A DNA stretch of 64,000 bases from the NCBI RefSeq assembly GCF_013761175.1, contig NZ_JACDUR010000001.1:372001-436000 (forward strand), given 5' to 3'. Numbering within the stretch: the stretch's first letter is position 1; every line of letters begins with the position of its first letter. The DNA is from Nonomuraea soli. GTDB lineage: Bacteria; Actinomycetota; Actinomycetes; Streptosporangiales; Streptosporangiaceae. A program made the position numbers and the translations under genes. Below the pieces are notes generated by a model. That model was not told where the DNA came from and searched no databases. It saw only the letters and a list, made by a program, of their open reading frames with translations. Below are positions 7,832 to 19,499 of the stretch, piece after piece.

Positions 7832-8583
7832 TCAAACTCGAGGTGCGAGCTCAGCGCCGAAGGCGAGGGCGATCTTCCGCATCCCCTCCGACAGCTCCTC
7901 CCGGTCCAGTGCGTCGATCCGCTCCGCCGGCCCCGACACCGACATCGCCGCCACCACCCGAGCCCCGTCGTGCACCGGCACCGCGAGGCAGTGCACCCCC
8001 AGCTCCTCCTCGCCCAGGTCGAGCGCGTACCCCTGGACCTTCACCCGGTCGAGTTCCGCGAGCATCGCCGCAGGGGTGGTGATCGTGTTGGCCGTCTTGC
8101 GCGGCATCCCCGTGCGTTCGAAGAGCGCGACCGCCTCGGAGGCGGCCCGGTCGGCGAGCAGGACCTTGCCCACGGCCGTGCTGTGCGGCAGCAGCCGCCG
8201 CCCCACTTCGGCGAACATGCGCAGCCGCCGCGGCGAGCTCGCCTGGGCGACGTAGACGATGAAGTCGCCCTCCAGCACCGCCAGGTTGGCCGTCTCGCCC
8301 GACAGTTCGACCATCCGCGCCAGGTAAGGCTGCGCCCACACGCCGACCATGCGTTCGGCGACGCCGCCGAGCCGTACGAGACCGCCGCCGAGCGCGTAGC
8401 GTTTGTCCGATTCCTGGCGCACGTATCCCCGGCTGAGCAGGGTTCTGAGCAGCCGGTGGATGGTCCCGTACGGCAGGCGCGTGCGTGCGGCGATCTCCGA
8501 CAGCCCTGCCTCGCCCCCGTGGGAGGCGAGGGCTTCGAGCACGTCGAAGGCGCGTTCGACGCTCTGCACCGTGCCGTTGTCGC

Positions 8584-8587
<4 letters not shown>
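7832..8587 (-). CDS. IclR-family regulator of the glycolate/glyoxylate operon
   Basis: 251 residues: N-terminal winged helix (TVQSVERAFDVLEALA, then YGTIHRLLRTLLSRGYV, residues about 5-60) and IclR ligand domain (STAVGKVLLA, LAVPVHDGARVVAAMSVSGP). The ATG at 8585-8587 overlaps the glcF TGA by 4 nt, so it is the last gene of the aceB-glcD-glcE-glcF unit. Small acids such as glyoxylate are common IclR-family effectors, so control of its own operon by glyoxylate or a relative is a reasonable inference. The palindrome at 14056-14072 in front of aceB is a candidate site. Confidence 0.93.
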
Positions 8588-9803
<1,216 letters not shown>

Positions 9804-9804
<1 letters not shown>

Positions 9805-11051
9805 CACACGCCTCCGGGAAGCCGGCCAGGAGCCAGGAGCCCGCCGGGGTCGAACCGCTCTTTGACGCGCCGCATGAGCTGGAGGGCGCCGACGCGTCCC
9901 CATCGCTCGACCCTGCGCGCGGCTTCGTGCGGGGCGGCCAGGAGCACGATCCGCCCTTCGTCGTCGTCGAAGCCGGCGCGGAGCGTGGTGACGAACGCGG
10001 CGACGGCGGCCGGGCCGGTGTCGGGTGGCAGGGCGATGCGCGCCACCAGGTGGTCGCCGAGCCACATCCGGGTGGCGGCGGGCACGCCGGCGTCGTCGCG
10101 CGCGCCGAGGACCGCCACGGCCAGCGCCTGCACCCGGCTGAGCGGCGCCCGCGCCTCGATCAGCACCTCGTCGCCGGGAAGCCGCGCCCACGTCGCGGGG
10201 GGAGCGTCGGCCACATCCGTCAGGCCGAGATCTTGTACGGCACGCGCCCGTCCTTCGGCGGCGCCGCCCTCGAACAGGGCGGACACGGTCATCTCGGAGG
10301 CGCCGGACGGCCAGTCGAGCTCGATGGCGCTGGGTTCGGCGTGGCTGGTGACGAGGGTGTGCAGGAGCCGGTCGAGGTCGCCAGGCAGCCAGATCGTCGA
10401 GCCGGTGTCGTCGCGGTCCTCGCGTGCCGCCGGGACCCGCCCTGAGGCCCAGAAGCGCTTGCTGGGCAGCGGGTGGAGGCGGAAGGTGGCTTCGGCGATC
10501 ACGCCGAGAGTGCCGTAGGAGCCGGTGAGGAGCTTGCCCAGGTCGTAGCCGGCGACGTTCTTGACGACCTTGCCTCCTGAGCGGGCGACGGTGCCGTCGG
10601 CCAGGACGACGGTGACGCCGATGAGCAGGTCGCGCGCCGTGCCGTACCTCAGGGAGCGCGGTCCGGCCAGCGCGGTGGCGAGCGTGCCGCCGACGGTGGC
10701 GCCTTCGAGCGGCGTGTCGAGCGCGAGCTCCTGGCCCTTGCCCGCCAGGACGGCGGCGAGCGCGTCCATGGTCACCCCGGCCTCGACCCGGACGACGAGG
10801 TCGCCCGCGGCGTGTTCGAGCACCTGGTTCATGCAGCACAGGTCGAGCAGCACGTCGCAGCGGTCGGGCCGGCGTGCCCAGTGCAGCTTGGTGCCGCCGC
10901 CGACGGGCACGACGGCCAGGCCGCGCTCGGTGCAGACGCGCAGCACCTCGGAGATCTCCTCGACCGACTCGGGCAGGACGACCCATCGGGGGCGGACCCC
11001 GGCCACGTCGTCGTCGGGGCCCGCGTCGCGCACGCTCACCGCGCCGAACAT
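9804..11051 (-). CDS. glcE: Glycolate oxidase FAD-binding subunit GlcE
   Basis: 415 residues with an N-terminal PCMH-type FAD domain (VVLPESVEEISEVLRVC, VVPVGGGTKLHWA, GGTLATALAGPRSLRYG, GGKVVKNVAGYDLGKLL, GSYGTLGVIAEATF) and the short C-terminal part ending in MRRVKERFDPGGLLAPGR. It is shorter than GlcD and lacks the full C-terminal oxidase domain, as expected of GlcE. The ATG overlaps the glcD stop by 1 nt. It works with GlcD and GlcF in glycolate oxidation. Confidence 0.92.
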
Positions 11052-12474
11052 CAGAACTGTTCCGCCTTCCCCGCCTCGACCAGCGGATGCGGGCCCTTGC
11101 GCACGCCGGGTACCTCGCCGCACAGGCGCGGCGTCGGGAAGACCTTGCCGGGGTTGGCGAGCCCCTTCGGGTCGAAGGCGCATCGCACGAGCTGCATGGT
11201 GTCGAGGTCGGTGTCGGAGAACATCTTCGGCATGTAGCGGGCCTTGTCGACGCCGACGCCGTGCTCGCCGGTGATCGAGCCGCCGTGTTCGATGCACAGG
11301 TCGAGGATCGCCCCCGAGACGGTCTCGGCTCGCTCGCCCGCGCCGGGTTCCGCGTCGTCGAAGAGCACCAGCGGGTGCAGGTTGCCGTCGCCGGCGTGGA
11401 AGACGTTGGCGACGCGGATGCCGTGCTCGGCGGAGAGCCGGTCGATGCCGGCCAGGACCTGCGGCAGCGAGGTGCGCGGGACGACGCCGTCCTGGACGAT
11501 GTAGGCGGGGCTGATGCGGCCGACCGCGGCGAACGCCGACTTGCGTCCCTTCCAGATCGCCGCGCGCTCGGCGGCGTCGGCGGCGACGCGCAGCTCGAAC
11601 GCGTCGGCGCAGATCTCCCGGAGCTGGGCGAACTGCAGGTCCACCTCGGGGGCGGGGCCGTCGAGCTCGACGATCAGCACGGCTCCCGCGTTCTCCGGGT
11701 AACGGCAGGCGACCGCGGCCTCCGCGGCCTCGATGGCGAGCGCGTCCATCATCTCGATCGCGGCGGGCACGATCCCGGCGGCGATGATCGCCGAGACCGC
11801 CCGGCCGCCTTCCGCGATGTCCCGGTAGGCGGCCAGGACCGTGATCACGCTCTCGGGCGTACGGCTCAGCCGTACCGTGATCTTGGTGGCGATGCCGAGC
11901 GTGCCCTCGGAGCCGATGAAGGCCCCGAGCAGGTCGTAACCCGCATCCATGCGGTCAAGCATGACGATGTCGCCATCAGGGGTGACGATCTCGCAGGCCA
12001 GGATGTGGTTGACGGTGAAGCCGTACTTCAGGCAGTGGGCGCCGCCGGAGTTCTCGGCCACGTTGCCGCCGATGGAGCAGATCTGCTGGCTGGAGGGGTC
12101 GGGAGCGTAGTAGAAGCCCTGCTCCCTGACCGCCTCGGTGATCGCCAGGTTGGTGACGCCCGGCTCGACCACGGCGCGGCGGTTGTCGAGGTCGATCTCC
12201 AGGACGCGCCGCATCCTGGAGGTGACGATCAGGACGCCGTCGCTGCGGGGGAGCGCCCCGCCCGACAGGCCCGTGCCCGAGCCGCGCGCCACGAACGGCG
12301 TGCCGTACTCGTTGCAGAGCCGCACGATCGCGGCGATCTGCTCGGCGGACTCGGGCAGCACCACCACGCCCGGTGTGGCGCGGTGGTAGGTCAGGCCGTC
12401 GCACTCGTAGGTGCGCAGGCGCACCGGGTCGGTGATGACCTCACCGACGTTCTCGAGCCGGGCGATGAGCCGTT

Positions 12475-12478
<4 letters not shown>
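11051..12478 (-). CDS. glcD: Glycolate oxidase catalytic FAD subunit GlcD
   Basis: 475 residues. The PCMH FAD domain has [34 protein letters not shown] and [16 protein letters not shown]; the C-terminal FAD-linked oxidase domain has [16 protein letters not shown] and the active-site region [18 protein letters not shown], ending in [14 protein letters not shown]. These are typical of GlcD and D-lactate dehydrogenase-type enzymes; glycolate is favoured because malate synthase is the gene just upstream. The ATG at 12476-12478 overlaps the aceB stop by 4 nt. Confidence 0.93.
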
Positions 12479-14052
<1,574 letters not shown>

Positions 14053-14055
14053 GGT

Positions 14056-14072
14056 TTTCCGCCTTGTGGAAA
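14056..14072. promoter_or_regulatory. Candidate IclR operator in the aceB leader
   Basis: Inverted repeat TTTCC-N7-GGAAA directly before the aceB ATG, overlapping its ribosome site (AAGGCGGAA on the minus strand) and lying about 17-33 nt past the predicted transcription start. A repressor here would block both transcript elongation and translation start. Assignment to the operon's own IclR protein is inference. Confidence 0.45.
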
Positions 14073-14095
14073 GCTGATTCTGGATGATGGAAGCG

Positions 14096-14124
14096 AACCT
14101 ATCTAAGGTGATCCCAAGGGTCAA
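14096..14124 (-). promoter_or_regulatory. Promoter of the aceB-glcDEF-iclR operon
   Basis: On the minus strand TTGACC (14119-14124) and TAGGTT (14096-14101) are separated by exactly 17 bp, a good housekeeping-sigma match, with a start predicted near 14089 and a leader of about 37 nt. Confidence 0.6.
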
Positions 14125-14190
14125 AGGCAGGGTTGCCTCAGGGACCTACCCCGATGCCCGTACGGCACCGCGCGCGGGAGCATCTGAGGC

Positions 14191-14874
14191 ATGAAGAAGA
14201 TGGCTATCGCGGGGGCGCTGGCGACCGCCGCCCTGCTGACCGGTTGCGGCGTCGTCGGCGGTCCCACGCAGCAGGAGGAGATCTCCTACGACGTGGCCGA
14301 CAAGGTCACCAAGCTGGTGCTCGACAGCGAGTCGGGCGACATCGTGGTCAACGAGAGCGACCGGGCGGGCATCAGGGTCGTCGAGACGCGCCACTGGAAC
14401 AACGACAAGCCCAACGCCCAGCACAAGGTCAACGGCGACACCCTGGACGTCTCCTACGACTGCCCCGACGTCTTCGTCAACAACTGCTCGGTCGACTACC
14501 GGGTCGAGGTTCCCAAGGGCCTGGAGCTGACGCTGGAGACCGGCTCGGGCGACCTGACGTTGCGGACGCTGTCGGGTGTGGTGCGGGCCAAGAGCGGTTC
14601 GGGCAACATCTCGGCCAGCGGCCTGGTGGGCAAGCAGTTCCGCGCCGAGACCGGGTCCGGCGACGTCGAGCTCAAGTACGCCTCCACGCCCGACGAGATC
14701 AAGGTGGAGACCGGCTCGGGCAACGCCTCCGTGTGGGTGCCGCAGGGTCCCTACGACGTCCAGACCAAGACCGGCTCCGGCGAGACGGAGGTCGCCGTCA
14801 CCGACGAGCCGGGCGCCTCGCGCAAGATCTCTCTTGAGACCGGTTCCGGCGATGTGAAAGTCCTGCTCGGATAA
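14191..14874 (+). CDS. DUF4097-type beta-repeat lipoprotein
   Basis: 227 residues. Signal peptide with lipobox LLTGC (lipidated Cys at about residue 19), then a DUF4097-like beta-solenoid in which (K/E)TGSG(D/E/N) recurs about every 20 residues: ETGSGDLTL, KSGSGNISA, ETGSGDVEL, ETGSGNASV, KTGSGETEV, ETGSGDVKV. Six turns are visible. It should be an outer-face membrane lipoprotein; a pair of cysteines (YDCPD, NNCSV) may form a disulfide. Family function is unknown. It is divergent from the malate synthase operon. Confidence 0.85.
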   Translation: MKKMAIAGALATAALLTGCGVVGGPTQQEEISYDVADKVTKLVLDSESGDIVVNESDRAGIRVVETRHWNNDKPNAQHKVNGDTLDVSYDCPDVFVNNCSVDYRVEVPKGLELTLETGSGDLTLRTLSGVVRAKSGSGNISASGLVGKQFRAETGSGDVELKYASTPDEIKVETGSGNASVWVPQGPYDVQTKTGSGETEVAVTDEPGASRKISLETGSGDVKVLLG

Positions 14875-14950
14875 ATCTGGTGAGTCTTGTCGGGCGTGCG
14901 TGGCACCATCGAGGGAAGACACCGGGATGTCCGGACGTTCCCTATAAGAG

Positions 14951-16348
14951 ATGACAGGAATGCACGAAGAACTTCAGTTTGACCTCGAAGAGCGCCACGC
15001 CCTCCGACGTGTGGCCGGACTGTCCACGGAGCTCCAGGACGTCACCGAGGTCGAATACCGCCAGCTGCGTCTCGAGCGGGTGGTCCTGGTGGGCGTCTGG
15101 ACCTCCGGCACCGCAGAAGACGCGGACAATTCCCTATTGGAGCTCAAACTCCTGGCAGAGACGGCCGGTTCGCAGGTTCTCGACGGGCTGATCCAGCGCC
15201 GTCAGAAGCCCGACCCGGCGACCTACATCGGCTCCGGCAAGGCGCTGGAGCTGAAGGACATCGTCGAGGCCACCGGAGCCGACACCGTGATCTGCGACGG
15301 TGAGCTCACCCCGGCACAGCTGCGCGAGCTCGAAGACGTGGTCAAGGTCAAGGTCATCGACCGCACCGCCCTCATCCTCGACATCTTCGCCCAGCACGCC
15401 AAGAGCCGCGAGGGCAAGGCCCAGGTCGAGCTCGCCCAGCTGCAGTACCTCCTGCCGCGCCTGCGCGGCTGGGGTGGCAACCTGTCGCGCCAGGTCGGTG
15501 GCCGTGCCGCCGGCGGCGTCGGCATCGGCGGCCGCGGCCCGGGTGAGACGAAGATCGAGCTCGACCGGCGCCGGATCAACGAGCGCATGGCCAAGCTGCG
15601 GCGCCAGATCAAGGGCATGTCGGTCGCGCGCGACACCATGCGGGCGCACCGCGCCTCGCGTGAGGTGCCCGCGGTCGCCATCGCGGGTTACACGAACGCG
15701 GGCAAGTCGTCGCTGCTCAACCGGGTGACGGGCGCGGGAGTGCTGGTGGAGGACGCCCTGTTCGCCACCCTTGACCCGACCGTGCGCAAGGCGCGCACGC
15801 CCGAGGGCCGGCTGTTCACGATCGCCGACACCGTCGGCTTCGTACGGCACCTGCCGCACCAGCTGGTCGAGGCGTTCCGCTCCACGCTGGAGGAGGTCGC
15901 CGACGCCGACCTGATCCTCCACGTGGTCGACGGCTCGCACCCCGATCCCGAGGGCCAGATCACGGCCGTGCGCGAGGTGTTCGCCGACATCGAGGGCGCG
16001 CTCGACGTGCCCGAGATCATCGTGATCAACAAGGCCGACGCGGCCACGGGCGACGTGGTCGACAGGCTCACCCGGCGGTTCGGGCACGACAGCATCGTCG
16101 TCTCGGCCCGGACGGGCGAGGGCATCGGGGCCCTGATGGACCTCATCGAGCAGCGGCTGCCCAGGCTCGACCACGAGGTCGAGCTGCTGGTGCCGTACGA
16201 CCGCGGTGACCTGATCTCGCGGGCGCACAAGGAGGGCGAGGTCATCTCCGTCGAGCACACGCCCGAGGGGAGCGTCCTGCACGCCCACGTGCCGTCGAGC
16301 CTGCTGCATGAGCTCGGAAAAGTCGGCAAACCGGTCGAAAAGGTGTAA
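14951..16348 (+). CDS. hflX: GTPase HflX
   Basis: 465 residues. The N-terminal HflX domain (about 40-200) contains YIGSGKALEL and QYLLPRLRGWG, then GGRGPGETKIELDRR (193-207) and the GTPase domain with G1 GYTNAGKSSLLN (246-257), G3 DTVGFVRHLPH and G4 NKAD. HflX binds ribosomes and splits stalled or heat-damaged 70S particles. ATG 14951 is used; ATG 14960 is also possible because TATAAG (14943-14948) looks like a -10 element very close to the start. A strong hairpin follows 15 nt past the stop. Confidence 0.96.
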   Translation: MTGMHEELQFDLEERHALRRVAGLSTELQDVTEVEYRQLRLERVVLVGVWTSGTAEDADNSLLELKLLAETAGSQVLDGLIQRRQKPDPATYIGSGKALELKDIVEATGADTVICDGELTPAQLRELEDVVKVKVIDRTALILDIFAQHAKSREGKAQVELAQLQYLLPRLRGWGGNLSRQVGGRAAGGVGIGGRGPGETKIELDRRRINERMAKLRRQIKGMSVARDTMRAHRASREVPAVAIAGYTNAGKSSLLNRVTGAGVLVEDALFATLDPTVRKARTPEGRLFTIADTVGFVRHLPHQLVEAFRSTLEEVADADLILHVVDGSHPDPEGQITAVREVFADIEGALDVPEIIVINKADAATGDVVDRLTRRFGHDSIVVSARTGEGIGALMDLIEQRLPRLDHEVELLVPYDRGDLISRAHKEGEVISVEHTPEGSVLHAHVPSSLLHELGKVGKPVEKV

Positions 16349-16363
16349 TTCCGGATATTATTC

Positions 16364-16415
16364 GCGCCGTTAGTGAGGGTGCTAAGATTAGCCAAGCTTT
16401 CCCTCACTATGGCGC
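16364..16415 (+). terminator. Large hairpin after hflX
   Basis: GCGCC (16364-16368) and TAGTGAGGG (16371-16379) pair with CCCTCACTA (16401-16409) and GGCGC (16411-16415). The loop contains a second small stem, GCTAA/TTAGC. It may end hflX transcription, but the lower strand GGCGCG can alternatively pair with CGCGCC at 16506-16511 (see the next entry). Confidence 0.55.
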
Positions 16416-16660
16416 GGGTTTCGGATGTCGACTGCTGTGAGTCATGTCACCTGCGGGGGTCCCAGGGATGATTGGGCTTTCTTCCGAATAACCCTGTACA
16501 GCAGACGCGCCTGTGAAATAACGTAACTGAACTGAAATCGCCGGATCATGAGTCCGGCGATCGGTCACCGCACACTGTCGCGGGTGAGAGCAGGAGACCC
16601 CATGTCGTCCGGACCCGGAGCGGACTCAATGGGCGCGGCGCCCAGCCGTGCGCTCCTTTT

Positions 16661-16681
16661 CCGTACGCGTCCTTCGTACGG
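16661..16681. promoter_or_regulatory. Inverted repeat before hutI
   Basis: CCGTACG-N7-CGTACGG ends 12 nt before the hutI GTG. It could be an operator or a small hairpin affecting translation. Confidence 0.35.
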
Positions 16682-16693
16682 GCGGGTGATGCC

Positions 16694-17902
16694 GTGACAG
16701 TGAGGCTCCTGACCAACATCGGCCGGCTCTGGACCGGGCACGACACCCTGAGTAACGGCGCCATCCTGGTGCACAACGACCGGATCGCCTGGGTGGGACG
16801 CGCCGCGGACCTGCCGCAACACGTGCCCGGCGTCGTCGACGACATCGTCGACGTCGACCACGTCGAGAACCTCGGGGGCGCGCTCGTCACCCCCGGCCTG
16901 ATCGACGCCCACACCCACCCCGTCTACGCCGGCAACCGTTACGCCGAACTGGCGATGATCTCCGGCGGCTCCACCCCCTCCGCGATCACCGCGGCGGGCG
17001 GCGGCGTGGGCTCCACCGTCACCGTGACCCGCGGCACCGACCCGTGGACCCTGTGCAACGGGGTGCGCGAGCGACTGCGCTCGTGGCTGCTGAGCGGCAC
17101 CACCACGGTCGAGGCGAAGACCGGCTACCACCTCACGCGCGACGGCGAGCTCGCCGACGTGCGGCTCCTGCGTGAGCTGGAGAAGGAGCCGATGATGCCG
17201 CGCGTGCACGTCACCTTCCTGGCCGCGCACGTCCTGCCGCCCGAATACTTCGGCCGCCAGCGCGATTACGTCGAGGCCGTGGGCGCCTGGTGCGCCGACG
17301 CCGCCGCGGCGGGCGCCGACTCCGTCGACGTCTACTGCGACGAGGGCTACTTCTCTACCGAGGAGTCGCGCTGGGTCCTGGCCTCAGGGCGCAACGTCGG
17401 CCTGCTGCCGCGCATCCACGCCGGCGTCTACAGCCGCCGCGGCGCCGTCCAGCTGGCCGCCGAGCTCGGCTGCGCCTCGGCCGACCTGCTTCACTTCACC
17501 TCCGACGAGGACATCGCGATCATGTCCCGCTACGGCGTGCCGGCCGTCATCTGCCCGGCCACCGCCATGCAGCGGGGCAGCGTGCCGCCCGTCAAGCGCA
17601 TGCTGAAGGCCGGCGTCACCGTCGCCCTCGGCAGCGACCACAACCCGGGCCACTGCGGCATCACCTCGATGCCCCTGGTCGTCTCGCTGGCCGTGGCGAT
17701 GTTCGGCATGAGCGTCGGCGACGCCCTGCGCGCCGCCACGCTGGGCGGCGCGACCGTCCTCGGCGCCCCCGACCGCGGCATGCTCGCCCCCGGACGGCTC
17801 GCCGACATCGTGCAGTGGGACGCCGACCACGAGGGCGCCTTCGCCTGGTCCTACGGCCTCAAGCCGCGTCGTGTCTGGCGAGGCGGGACACCCGTTCAAT
17901 AG
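16694..17902 (+). CDS. hutI: Imidazolonepropionase
   Basis: 402 residues, the family length. Amidohydrolase metal site HTHP (73-76, in DAHTHPVYAGNR), AKTGYHL, the histidine-rich HFTSDEDIAIM region and LGSDHNPGHC near the C-terminus agree with HutI, which opens imidazolone-5-propionate to formiminoglutamate in histidine breakdown. GTG 16694 is the only sensible start. No other hut gene is adjacent; the next gene is degV 9 nt downstream, so the two probably share a transcript without a functional link. Confidence 0.92.
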   Translation: MTVRLLTNIGRLWTGHDTLSNGAILVHNDRIAWVGRAADLPQHVPGVVDDIVDVDHVENLGGALVTPGLIDAHTHPVYAGNRYAELAMISGGSTPSAITAAGGGVGSTVTVTRGTDPWTLCNGVRERLRSWLLSGTTTVEAKTGYHLTRDGELADVRLLRELEKEPMMPRVHVTFLAAHVLPPEYFGRQRDYVEAVGAWCADAAAAGADSVDVYCDEGYFSTEESRWVLASGRNVGLLPRIHAGVYSRRGAVQLAAELGCASADLLHFTSDEDIAIMSRYGVPAVICPATAMQRGSVPPVKRMLKAGVTVALGSDHNPGHCGITSMPLVVSLAVAMFGMSVGDALRAATLGGATVLGAPDRGMLAPGRLADIVQWDADHEGAFAWSYGLKPRRVWRGGTPVQ

Positions 17903-17911
17903 TCTCGGCAT

Positions 17912-18709
17912 ATGCCGGTCGCCGTGGTCACGGACTCCACCGCCTACCTGCCTGCCACCGACGGGGTGACGGTCGTCCCGCTCCAGGTGATCGTCGACGG
18001 GGCCGAGGTGTCCGAACTCTCCTCTCCCGACCTCGCGCGCGCCACCACCTCCCGTCCCGCTCCCGCGCTGTTCGCCGACGTGTACTCCGGGCTCACGGGA
18101 TTCGACGGCGTGGTGTCCGTGCACCTGTCGGGGGAGCTCTCCGGGACCGTGGAGGCCGCCTCCGCGGCGGCAGCGGCGGCGCCCGTGCCCGTCGAGGTGG
18201 TCGACAGCCGGTCCATCGCCATGGGACTCGGGTACCCGGTCCTGGCGGCCGCTCGTGCCGCCGCCTCCGGGGCGTCACTCAAGGCCGTCGCCGACGCGGC
18301 CCGCAGGTGCGCGGAGGTCACGCAGACGTTCTTCTACGTCGACACGCTCGAGTACCTCCGGCGGGGCGGCCGCATCGGCGCCGCGGCCTCGATGGTGGGG
18401 TCCGCGCTGATGATCAAACCGCTGCTGCACCTGGTCGACGGGCGGATCGAACTACTGGAGAAGGTGCGCACACCCTCCAGGGCGCTGGGACGCCTGGAGG
18501 AACTGGCCGTCAAGGCCGCCGGGGCGGCGCGCGTGGTCGAGGTGGCGGTTCAGCACCTGGCGGCCCCGGGGCGGGCGGAGGCGTTGTGCGAGCGGCTGCG
18601 GGGGCGGCTGCCCGGCGGGGCCCGGTTCACGGTCGTGGAACTGGGGGCCGTGGTGGGAGTGCACGCCGGGCCGGGGATGCTGGGAGTGACGGTTTCGCCG
18701 GGGGAGTGA
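17912..18709 (+). CDS. DegV family fatty-acid-binding protein
   Basis: 265 residues with the DegV signatures VVTDSTAYLP at the N-terminus, VVSVHLSGELSGT in the middle (the Ser/Thr-rich lipid-head site), VVDSRSIAMGLGYPVL and ETQ-like FYVDTLEYLRRGGRIG. DegV proteins bind a fatty acid and in several bacteria act as FakB partners of a FakA kinase; no fakA gene is in the window. The stop codon lies in the second copy of a 20-bp duplication. Confidence 0.92.
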   Translation: MPVAVVTDSTAYLPATDGVTVVPLQVIVDGAEVSELSSPDLARATTSRPAPALFADVYSGLTGFDGVVSVHLSGELSGTVEAASAAAAAAPVPVEVVDSRSIAMGLGYPVLAAARAAASGASLKAVADAARRCAEVTQTFFYVDTLEYLRRGGRIGAAASMVGSALMIKPLLHLVDGRIELLEKVRTPSRALGRLEELAVKAAGAARVVEVAVQHLAAPGRAEALCERLRGRLPGGARFTVVELGAVVGVHAGPGMLGVTVSPGE

Positions 18710-18720
18710 CGGTTTCGCCC
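18682..18720 (+). repeat. 20-bp tandem duplication at the degV stop
   Basis: GGGAGTGACGGTTTCGCC occurs at 18682 and again at 18702 (20-bp period). Copy one encodes the last residues of DegV (GVTVSP), copy two supplies its TGA and then repeats the coding sequence out of use, so the 3' end was recently duplicated. Confidence 0.8.
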
Positions 18721-18794
18721 GGGAAGTGAGGCCCCCGTCCACAGAACCGCGTTCGGCTCCGCCGGTGCCGCCCCGCCCTCCCTAGCCTCACCCC

Positions 18795-19499
18795 GTGCGC
18801 GCCTACGACCAGGAACGAACGGCGGCGGAGACCCGGCTCCGCTCGATCACCTCACCCCACGAGCCGCCCCGGCCACCGCGGTCCTTCCAGGCGTTCAGGG
18901 AGGCGGACACGGGCGCCCGTCCCGGGCCTTCAGCCGGGTCCCCTCTGCGGGCGCTGGTCGCCGTCGGCCTACTGGCGGTCCTCGTCGCCGCGTTCTTCGT
19001 GTGGCGGGCCCAGCCCGACGTCGAGCCCCTCGCGCCACTCACCCCCTCGCCGCCCGGCGCCACGACCGCGAAGGCCAGCGTCGGCCAGGTCATCGTCCAC
19101 GTCGCGGGCAAGGTGCGCCGGCCGGGCGTCTACACGCTGGCCGCGGGCTCGCGCGTGGCCGACGCGGTCGAGGCGGCGGGCGGCGTACGGCAGGGGGCGG
19201 GCTCGGGGACGGTCTTGGGGTCCGTCAACCTGGCCCGGCGGGTGGTGGACGGGGAGCAGATCACCGTGGGCCTCGCCGCCACCGCCGCCGCCGGCGCGCA
19301 GGGTGATCCGCTCGTCAACCTCAACACGGCTTCCCCCGAGCAGCTGGAGCAGTTGCCAGGGGTGGGGGAGGTGCTCGCGCAGCGGATAGCGGCGTTCCGG
19401 GACTCGCACGGGGGGTTCCAGAGCGTTGAGCAGTTGCGGCAGGTCAGCGGGATCGGGCCTCGGAAGTTCGAGGAGATCAGGGACAAGGTGCAGCTCTGA
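18795..19499 (+). CDS. comEA: ComEA-type DNA-binding competence protein
   Basis: 234 residues. Cytoplasmic tail, one transmembrane helix (LRALVAVGLLAVLVAAFFVW, about residues 52-71), a Pro/Thr linker, an SLBB domain (VIVHVAGKVRRPGVYTL, SRVADAVEAAGGV) and a C-terminal double helix-hairpin-helix (VNLNTASPEQLEQLPGVG, QLRQVSGIGPRKFEEI). It binds DNA outside the membrane and passes it to ComEC. The stop overlaps the comEC ATG by 1 nt. Confidence 0.93.
   Translation: MRAYDQERTAAETRLRSITSPHEPPRPPRSFQAFREADTGARPGPSAGSPLRALVAVGLLAVLVAAFFVWRAQPDVEPLAPLTPSPPGATTAKASVGQVIVHVAGKVRRPGVYTLAAGSRVADAVEAAGGVRQGAGSGTVLGSVNLARRVVDGEQITVGLAATAAAGAQGDPLVNLNTASPEQLEQLPGVGEVLAQRIAAFRDSHGGFQSVEQLRQVSGIGPRKFEEIRDKVQL

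Larger units (their letters stand above)
16349..16693 (+). other. 345-nt non-coding leader with several hairpins, possibly a structured RNA
   Basis: No convincing gene lies here. Besides the 16364-16415 hairpin there is a perfect 9-bp hairpin ATCGCCGGA/TCCGGCGAT (16537-16561) and CCGTACG/CGTACGG (16661-16681) next to the hutI start. The stretch 16411-16511 is bracketed by GGCGCG and CGCGCC and contains, in order, GGGGGTCCCA, GGGATGATT, GGGCTTTCTTCCGAA and CCCTGTACAGCAGACGCG. That order recalls parts of the ydaO (c-di-AMP) riboswitch, but several consensus positions differ and a helix between the second and third block is missing. A decayed or divergent regulatory RNA is possible; I would not name it without a covariance search. 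Confidence 0.3.

Noticed and set aside
16549..16696. Possible 49-codon gene upstream of hutI
   Set aside because: Its ATG lies in the loop of a hairpin, it has no ribosome site and the product resembles nothing; treated as leader.
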